Assembly (NCBI GenBank): GCA_947630935.1
Contig: CANRJL010000018.1
Coordinates: forward strand, 1 to 12,730
Direction of reading: 5' to 3'
Source: an uncultured Bacilli bacterium
Lineage (GTDB): Bacteria; Bacillota_I; Bacilli_A; RF39; UBA660
Length of the DNA stretch: 12,730 nt
The translations under genes and the position numbers were made by a program. Below are positions 7,260-12,730 of the stretch, piece after piece (position 1 is the stretch's first letter; every line of letters begins with the position of its first letter). The notes beneath the pieces are model-generated. The model made no database searches. It saw only the letters and a program-made list of their open reading frames with translations, and had not been told where the DNA came from.

Positions 7260-8720
7260 ATGAAAAAGATTTTAAAAGAACATGATTTAGCAAAACTAGT
7301 ACTTGGAATGCTTTTCTTTGTAATTGTATTAAGTTGGATTATTCCTAATGGAACATTTAATAATGGCACGAATGGAGTAGAATTTACCAATGGTACAGTA
7401 CAAAGAATTGGTTTAGTTCATATTTTTTATGGAATTACTTATGCTCTGCAAAACTTTTCAATTCAAATTATATTCATAATTTTTACTGGAATCTTTTATG
7501 GTGTTGTAAGTAAAACTGATGGTTATAAAAAATTAGTAGAACGAATCGCTAAATTTGGAACAAATAAAGAATTAATATTTACAACCGTTATTTCTTTACT
7601 TGTAGCTATTTTAACATCAATTCTAACAAATAGTTTTGTAATGCTTATCTTCATGCCATTCTTAGTCCATATTTTAAGAAAAATGAACTTAAGCAAAATG
7701 ACTGCTTTTGCTTCTACTTTTGGAGCAATGTTAATAGGTGTTTTAGGAGCAACATATGGAACAGAAGGTGCTTTAGCATTAATTAATTATTTAGGCTACG
7801 GTGGCTCTGAAGTAACCATAGAAACCGAATTATTAATTCGCGCTGGAATTTTACTATTAGCCTTTATTCTTTATACATTCTTTAATGTTAAATATCTTAA
7901 AAAGAATTTAAATAAAAGAAAAAATGAAGAAAGAAAAGACGAAGATTTACTAGTATTAGAACCAGTCAAAAATAAAAAAGCAAAAGTATGGCCAATCATA
8001 ATAGTATTTGTTTTATTATTCATCTTTGTTATTTTAGGCTTTGTTGATTGGGCTGAAAACTTTAACCTAGAAATCTTTAATGATTTTCATGAATGGTTTA
8101 TGGGTCTTGCTATTGGTGATTTCCATATTTTTGAAGCTATTGCTGGTGAAACTTTAGATAATTTAGGTTTTGAACTTGCAACAGCTTTCGGTACTTGGTA
8201 TTTATTCACTTATGTTGTAGTTATTGCTATAGCTAGTGTTTTAGTAGCAGTATTTAGCAAAATGAAATTTAATCAATTTCTTACAAATGTTTGGGAAGGC
8301 TTTAAAGCTGTAATAAAACCAGTTGTCTTAATGACTCTTGCTTATACAGTATTTGTTTTCATATATTGGTCTCCATTTGTTCCAACTATTATTAATTCTT
8401 TGGGAACAGCTTTTAACCCATTTATTTTAACCATTCAAGCAATCATTGGTAGTATCTTTAATACTGACCTAGGATATTTAGGATATTCATTAAGTTATTA
8501 CCTTGGTTCTTTTGCTGGAAATGAAGGAAATATTGCATTCTTAATTTTCACTACAATTTATGGTTTAATAATGTTTGTTACCCCAATTAGTATGTTCTTA
8601 TTATTTGGTTTATCTTATTTAGATATTCCTTATAAAAAATGGATTTCATATATTTGGAAATTTGTTGTAGCAATGTTAGTAATATTAGTCTTAATATTTG
8701 CCCTTTTAGCATATCTATAA
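7260..8720 (+). CDS. Multi-spanning membrane transporter, YfcC/DcuC-like
   Basis: This is a 486-residue integral membrane protein with about 11-12 hydrophobic segments. They include residues around 10-28, 52-82, 103-138, 146-180, 187-205, 240-262, 306-332, 350-380 and several to the C-terminus. A charged cytoplasmic loop rich in Lys and Glu lies near 208-238. The first helix ending in LSWIIPNGTF, and the following LVHIFYG and FYGVVSKT segments, resemble the YfcC/DcuC branch of the ion transporter superfamily (dicarboxylate or amino-acid carriers). That assignment is by eye, and the substrate cannot be inferred. ATG at 7260 is chosen because GAAGGAGG (7248-7255) precedes it. A longer reading from TTG at 7167 would begin inside the lysS terminator. 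The gene has its own promoter and terminator. Confidence 0.85.
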   Translation: MKKILKEHDLAKLVLGMLFFVIVLSWIIPNGTFNNGTNGVEFTNGTVQRIGLVHIFYGITYALQNFSIQIIFIIFTGIFYGVVSKTDGYKKLVERIAKFGTNKELIFTTVISLLVAILTSILTNSFVMLIFMPFLVHILRKMNLSKMTAFASTFGAMLIGVLGATYGTEGALALINYLGYGGSEVTIETELLIRAGILLLAFILYTFFNVKYLKKNLNKRKNEERKDEDLLVLEPVKNKKAKVWPIIIVFVLLFIFVILGFVDWAENFNLEIFNDFHEWFMGLAIGDFHIFEAIAGETLDNLGFELATAFGTWYLFTYVVVIAIASVLVAVFSKMKFNQFLTNVWEGFKAVIKPVVLMTLAYTVFVFIYWSPFVPTIINSLGTAFNPFILTIQAIIGSIFNTDLGYLGYSLSYYLGSFAGNEGNIAFLIFTTIYGLIMFVTPISMFLLFGLSYLDIPYKKWISYIWKFVVAMLVILVLIFALLAYL

Positions 8721-8746
8721 CAAGTATTAACAAAATAAAAAAAGAT

Positions 8747-8781
8747 AAAAGTAGACAAAAAAATCAAAGTCTACTTTTTTT
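8747..8781 (+). terminator. Rho-independent terminator after the transporter gene
   Basis: AAAAGTAGAC (8747-8756) pairs perfectly with GTCTACTTTT (8769-8778) around a 12-base loop, and the T-run reaches 8781. The A-run on the 5' side might let it act on the other strand too, but no minus-strand gene ends here. Confidence 0.92.
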
Positions 8782-8825
8782 ACTTAATTAAAAAAAATAA
8801 TAACTTAAATGAATAAAATAAACAT

Positions 8826-8863
8826 AATCTTCTCATTATTAACATAGAATAAATGAGGAGGTT
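8826..8863 (+). promoter_or_regulatory. Hairpin that buries the ribosome binding site of the Clp ATPase gene
   Basis: Bases 8826-8837 can pair with 8852-8863 in 12 consecutive pairs, two of them G·U (8828·8861, 8831·8858). After a bulged A8851, three more pairs (8838-8840 with 8848-8850) leave a 7-base loop. The whole AGGAGG (8856-8861) is inside the stem. Such a structure could act as an RNA thermometer or other translational switch. Six T follow (8862-8867), two of them in the stem, so it could also act as an attenuator or terminator. A clear promoter upstream in 8782-8825 was not found. Confidence 0.55.
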
Positions 8864-8867
8864 TTTT

Positions 8868-10991
8868 ATGTTTCATAATTTTGGCTATGAAGTTAGTGAT
8901 TTATTAAAAACAGCTGAGCATATTCGCTTTGAGATGCGTCATCCTTATGTCGGAACAGAACATTTACTTTTAGCAATTCTAAAAAGCAATAAAAAAGAAA
9001 CCGAAATATGCCGGGAATTTGGTTTAACTTATGATAACTTTTTCGAAGAATTAGAAAAAGTGGTAGGTCATGCTAGTCAAAAAAGTTCCATCGTATTATA
9101 TACCCCTATGTTAAAAAGAATTTTAGAATTAGCCTTAAGTGAAGCAGTTGAACAAAATAATGGCAAGGTTAAAATTAGTCATCTTTTAATGGCTTTGATT
9201 GAAGAAGCAGACGGCGTCGCCATTCGCCTCATGAACCACTTAGATATTGATTTAGATGGCCTATATAATGCGTTAAAAGAAAATATAAATACTAGCAAAA
9301 AATCTAAAAATTTAGAGATAATGAAAATAGGAATTCATCTAACAACTAAAAATAATAAATATTCTAAGTTATACGGTCGTGATAAAGAAATAGAACAAAT
9401 AATCGAAACTTTGATGCGTAAGCAAAAAAATAACCCCTTATTAATAGGCAAAGCTGGCGTTGGTAAAACGGCCATTGTCGAAGAACTTGCGCGGCAAATT
9501 GTCAATCATGAAGTACCAAGTGAGTTAGAAAATATGGAAATATATGAACTAGAAATGGGTTCTTTAGTTGCTGGAACAAAATATCGTGGTGAATTTGAAG
9601 AACGCTTAACTAAAATTATTAAAGAAGTAATTCGGGAAAAAAATATAATTCTATTTATTGATGAAGTTCATTCTATGGTCAATGCTGGTGGAGCAGAAGG
9701 AGCTATCTGTGCTTCAGATATTTTAAAACCATATCTTGCCCGTGGCGAATTAAAAGTAATTGGTTCCACAACTATGGCTGAATATCATGAAACTATTGCT
9801 AAAGATAAAGCTTTAGATAGACGTTTTGAACAAGTTTTAATCGAAGAACCTGATAATGACAATATGCAATTAATATTACAAAATATTCGCCCAATATATG
9901 AAAAGTATTATCATATAAAATTAACAACTGAAAATTTAACAGATTTACTATTCTTTGCTAATAAATACATTTTTTCGAAAAATAACCCCGATAAAACAAT
10001 AGATTTATTAGATTCCGTTTGTGCTCATATTAAATGTCAAAAAAATACTAAGAAAAAAGCTAAAATAACTGAATTAGAAAATGTTTTAAAACAAAAAGAA
10101 AAATTATTAAAAGAAGGCGATTATATATCTGCTCTTAAAATAGCTAAAGAAGAGCAAAAAATAAGAAAAAAGAGTCAAACTAAAGAATTAACTATGCATA
10201 AAGAAGATATTATCGAAGTTATTGCCCAAAAAACTAATATTATTTTTGAAAACGAAAAAGATAAAATTTTCAAAAAGCTAAAAAATACTTTAGAAAGCCA
10301 AATTCTTGGTCAAAATAAAGCTATTGCAACTTTAATTGATACCATGACTAGTATTAAAGAAACAAAAGCTAGTTTTCTATTAATAGGTGGAAGTGGTGTT
10401 GGCAAAACCAAAACCGTCAAACTTGTTAGTGAAATTTTAAAAACCAATTTAATTCGTATAGATATGAGTGAATATCATTTAGAAGAAAGTGTTAATAAAT
10501 TACTAGGCGCGCCAAGTGGCTACGTTGGTTATGGTAAAGAATATGTTTTTCAAAAATTAATTGACCATCCTTATTCAACAATTTTATTTGATGAAATTGA
10601 AAAAGCGCATCCTAAAGTATTAAATTTATTATTGCAAATATTAGATGAAGGATATATAACAGATAATATAGGAAATACAATAAGATTTGACCACACTAAT
10701 ATCTTTCTAACTAGCAATGTCGTCATGAATAACAAAATTGGTTTTTCTAATTCATTAAATAATCAACTAGATAAAGTTTTATCAAAAGAACTAGTTGGCA
10801 GGATAGATGCAATAATACCTTATGAACCTATTAATGAAGAAACTGCTAAAGAATATGTTAAAAAACATTTAAAAAATAAAAATATAGATATCCTTCAATT
10901 AATCAAACAAAGTAAAATAGAAAAATATGGTCTTCGTAATTTAGAAAATACTATAAACAGATATAATAAAAAATCAGTCAATTTTAACTGA
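8868..10991 (+). CDS. clpC: ClpC-like AAA+ unfoldase, reduced form
   Basis: This 707-residue HSP100 protein unfolds substrates for the ClpP protease. Two Clp N-repeats lie at about 8-40 and 76-140 (HPYVGTEHLLLAIL; KISHLLMALIEEADGVA). D1 has Walker A GKAGVGKT (194-201), pore loop KYRGEFEERL, Walker B ILFIDE (261-266) and RRF as arginine-finger region. A short middle segment, LKEGDYISALKIAKEEQKIRK, resembles the UVR-like M-domain of ClpC rather than the long ClpB one. D2 has GGSGVGKT (507-514), GYVGYG pore loop and TILFDE (571-576). IGF at 624-626 sits where the ClpP-binding loop is expected. The C-terminal small D2 subdomain is short, and the protein ends 17 residues after sensor-2 GLR (688-690). 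ATG at 8868 follows AGGAGG. An in-frame ATG at 8853 lies upstream of that site and is rejected. No ctsR, mcsA or mcsB adjoins it. Confidence 0.93.
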   Translation: MFHNFGYEVSDLLKTAEHIRFEMRHPYVGTEHLLLAILKSNKKETEICREFGLTYDNFFEELEKVVGHASQKSSIVLYTPMLKRILELALSEAVEQNNGKVKISHLLMALIEEADGVAIRLMNHLDIDLDGLYNALKENINTSKKSKNLEIMKIGIHLTTKNNKYSKLYGRDKEIEQIIETLMRKQKNNPLLIGKAGVGKTAIVEELARQIVNHEVPSELENMEIYELEMGSLVAGTKYRGEFEERLTKIIKEVIREKNIILFIDEVHSMVNAGGAEGAICASDILKPYLARGELKVIGSTTMAEYHETIAKDKALDRRFEQVLIEEPDNDNMQLILQNIRPIYEKYYHIKLTTENLTDLLFFANKYIFSKNNPDKTIDLLDSVCAHIKCQKNTKKKAKITELENVLKQKEKLLKEGDYISALKIAKEEQKIRKKSQTKELTMHKEDIIEVIAQKTNIIFENEKDKIFKKLKNTLESQILGQNKAIATLIDTMTSIKETKASFLLIGGSGVGKTKTVKLVSEILKTNLIRIDMSEYHLEESVNKLLGAPSGYVGYGKEYVFQKLIDHPYSTILFDEIEKAHPKVLNLLLQILDEGYITDNIGNTIRFDHTNIFLTSNVVMNNKIGFSNSLNNQLDKVLSKELVGRIDAIIPYEPINEETAKEYVKKHLKNKNIDILQLIKQSKIEKYGLRNLENTINRYNKKSVNFN

Positions 10992-10998
10992 TTTTTTT
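10968..10998. terminator. Bidirectional terminator between the convergent Clp and sigma-factor genes
   Basis: AAAAAATCAGT (10968-10978) and ACTGATTTTTT (10987-10997) form a perfect 11-base inverted repeat with an 8-base loop. A-run and T-run ends allow termination on both strands. Both stop codons lie within it: TGA of the Clp gene at 10989-10991 and TGA of the sigma gene at 10976-10974 on the other strand. The two coding regions overlap by 18 bases. Confidence 0.88.
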
Positions 10999-12593
10999 CT
11001 TTTTAAAGGTTTAGGTTCTATTGCCAAAGCAATTTTAAAATAGATATTTTTAAAATAATTTTTAATCTCATTATAAGATAAAGCATATTTTTTACCAATA
11101 TCAGTAGTTCTCATAGGTATTTCAAACTGATAACCTATTTTTAAATTCATTATTTCTTGTTCATAAGGACTTAAATTTGCTTGTTCATAAATTTGCTTGA
11201 TTAAAACATTTGAAAAGGTATGAAAATAATTTACAATATCGGTATCTTTAGCTTTTTGTAATACCGCAATAAAATTAGCTTTATCAATATCTTCAATATT
11301 ATTAATTAAATGTTTGTTTTGTTCAAATGAATTTTTTATTTTTAGAGTAGCTTCTTTTTTTAATGCTCCAACATATTGCTTTTTACAATTTAATAATTCC
11401 GCAATTTCTACAATATTTTTTTCTTCTTTACCAGCTAAACCATAATATGATTCAATAACAAATCGTTGAGCTTCAGTTAATCTTGCTTCTTTAAGTATCT
11501 GTTGAATATATGAAGATTCATGAATTTGTTCATAAAAATAAGATTGTTCATCACTAATAAAATCTTGAATTTCATTCTTTTTATCATCAATAATTTGATT
11601 TAAACTAAACATTTGTAAATTAGATGAAATTTGTAAAAAAGAAATACGGTTTTCTGAAATATTTAACATTGCAAATAACTCTTCATTAGTCGGGTTGCGG
11701 TGATATTGCATATTAAAATAATTAATTTTTTTATCAATAATACTTTTTAATTCATGCAAATAACTTGGTATCCATATTAAACTATCATTTTTTTGACGTT
11801 CTCTTGCAATAAAAGACCGAATATAATAGCTTGCATAAGTTGAAAAATGACATCCTTTATTAGTATTAAATCGTTCAATTGCCCGCATAAGACCTAAAAC
11901 CCCAGCTTGCATCAAATCATCTTTTTCGTCATTATATGAGGAATATACGTGACAAGCAAATTTTTTTACTAAGGAAATGTTATGAGCAACAATTTTATCT
12001 CGTGCTTCAATATTTCCTTGTTGGGCTTTTAAAATTAAATCATTTGTTTGTTCTTCTGATAAAATATCATGACTATATTTATATAAATCAAAATAAGTAG
12101 AGTCAACTTGTCCGTTTTTAATTTCATTATTATCTGAAACAAATAAAAGATTTAAAAGATTTGCTTTTGAACAGTAACTTTCTAAAAAAGTTAAAAGATT
12201 AGAATTTTGCATACTCTTATATTCATTAACAATAACTTCATTATTTGGATAAAAAGTTTGAACTTGCTGATAAAAATTTTGCTTTTTAAATAAAGAAATA
12301 AAAAATTTTTGTGATAAAGTAATCGGACAATTCTTTAAAAAATTATAAAATTTGTTTTTTGACGAATGTTCTTTTAATAATGAAAGTATATTTTCTTCAA
12401 AAAGAATTGTATAGTTTTTTAAATTAAAAACTTCCTGTTCTAAAGAATGCTTTTTAGTTTCAAAATTTTTACTTATTGTTAAATATATTTTATTAGTGAT
12501 TAAATCAAATTTTTGCTTTGTTAATGGCAAAAATTGATATTCATTCATAATGTCATTAATATTATGAATTATTAGATTTTTTATTTCATCCAT
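10974..12593 (-). CDS. Divergent sigma-70 family RNA polymerase sigma factor with a second region-4-like domain
   Basis: This 539-residue protein is a member of the sigma-70 family. Residues 1 to about 165 form a helical N-terminal extension that I do not recognise. Region 1.2/2 begins near 178 (LSEEQTNDLILKAQQGNIEARDK). The core-binding part is DLMQAGVLGLMRAIERFN (226-243), and regions 2.3-2.4 include STYASYYIRSFIARERQ (251-267). Region 3 runs about 274-325 and includes IPSYLHELKS. Region 4 is at about 368-423, with an EIAELLNCKKQYVGALKKEA helix-turn-helix. A further segment at 472-525 (LSPYEQEIMNLKIGY ... TTDIGKKYALSYNEIKNYF) looks like another region 4. Most sigma factors of this type are shorter and have one. 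ATG at 12593 is chosen for the GAAGGGGA site (12608-12601). A TTG at 12617 in the same frame is upstream of it. It is probably an alternative sigma factor, with unknown regulon. Confidence 0.88.
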   Translation of the reverse strand: MDEIKNLIIHNINDIMNEYQFLPLTKQKFDLITNKIYLTISKNFETKKHSLEQEVFNLKNYTILFEENILSLLKEHSSKNKFYNFLKNCPITLSQKFFISLFKKQNFYQQVQTFYPNNEVIVNEYKSMQNSNLLTFLESYCSKANLLNLLFVSDNNEIKNGQVDSTYFDLYKYSHDILSEEQTNDLILKAQQGNIEARDKIVAHNISLVKKFACHVYSSYNDEKDDLMQAGVLGLMRAIERFNTNKGCHFSTYASYYIRSFIARERQKNDSLIWIPSYLHELKSIIDKKINYFNMQYHRNPTNEELFAMLNISENRISFLQISSNLQMFSLNQIIDDKKNEIQDFISDEQSYFYEQIHESSYIQQILKEARLTEAQRFVIESYYGLAGKEEKNIVEIAELLNCKKQYVGALKKEATLKIKNSFEQNKHLINNIEDIDKANFIAVLQKAKDTDIVNYFHTFSNVLIKQIYEQANLSPYEQEIMNLKIGYQFEIPMRTTDIGKKYALSYNEIKNYFKNIYFKIALAIEPKPLKRKKSVKID

Positions 12594-12619
12594 AATAAAT
12601 TCCCCTTCACAAGGCAATT

Positions 12620-12648
12620 ATTCTAACATAAAATCCCTTAAAAATAAA
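12620..12648 (-). promoter_or_regulatory. Promoter of the sigma-factor gene
   Basis: On the minus strand TGT-TAGAAT is an extended -10 element (hexamer at 12625-12620), with TTTATT (12648-12643, a 3/6 match) 17 bases upstream. The implied leader is only about 20 bases and contains the ribosome binding site. The remaining stretch to 12730 shows no gene or further clear signal. Confidence 0.55.
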
Positions 12649-12730
12649 CCATAAATTGTTACTATTCACAGCCACGTCAAAAGAAGTGAACTAATCACTA
12701 TCTTTTTATTCATCACTAAAGACGAAAAAG

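Noticed and set aside
8782..8867. CIRCE or CtsR operator before the Clp gene
   Set aside because: No TTAGCACTC/GAGTGCTAA pair and no AGGTCAAA direct repeat are present. The inverted repeat here has a different sequence.
1..12730. Mycoplasma-type genetic code (TGA as Trp)
   Set aside because: TGA is the stop of three genes, and Trp positions in conserved motifs use TGG.
12650..12730. Repeated TAGTGAT and GTGA/TCAC elements near the right edge
   Set aside because: They are too short and too few to support a repeat, operator or RNA gene. The region is cut by the window edge.

Overview
The window is a very AT-rich bacterial chromosomal segment, about 28% G+C by eye. The standard code is in use: TGA ends the Ku, Clp ATPase and sigma-factor genes. 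A lysyl-tRNA synthetase T-box leader, strong AGGAGG-type ribosome binding sites, a DUF1292-like protein, a ClpC-type ATPase and rubrerythrin together point to a low-GC anaerobic Firmicutes/Bacilli lineage, such as the uncultured gut relatives of Mollicutes and Erysipelotrichia. The lineage is an inference. No phage, plasmid, insertion sequence, CRISPR array, tRNA or rRNA is visible, so this reads as chromosomal backbone with a few unusual parts.

Layout. 1-701 holds the 3' part of cysS. 778-2408 holds a two-gene NHEJ operon, Ku plus a LigD-type ligase that is only a ligase domain, with start and stop codons overlapping. 2428-4782 is a separate transcription unit with a near-consensus promoter: a 684-residue coiled-coil protein with an acidic tail, overlapping a small DUF1292-like gene. 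4835-5374 is rubrerythrin. 5392-7152 is lysS behind a complete T-box leader whose specifier codon reads AAA (Lys). 7260-8745 covers a multi-spanning membrane transporter, the two units being separated by a strong terminator. 8826-10991 is a reduced ClpC-like AAA+ unfoldase whose ribosome binding site lies inside a long hairpin. 10974-12593, on the minus strand, is a large divergent sigma-70 family factor with what look like two region-4 domains. It converges on the Clp gene through a shared palindromic terminator.

The genes fall into three themes. Translation supply is represented by CysRS and by LysRS under tRNA-Lys control. Damage and stress handling is represented by NHEJ, rubrerythrin, the Clp unfoldase and an alternative sigma factor. 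The coiled-coil/DUF1292 pair may serve a structural or cell-organisation role, but its function is not recognised.

The most striking whole-window signal is the complete absence of the tetranucleotide GATC in 12.7 kb. Asp codons switch from GAT to GAC whenever the next base is C. This suggests strong, long-term avoidance of GATC, as expected from a GATC-specific restriction system or another selective force acting on that palindrome.
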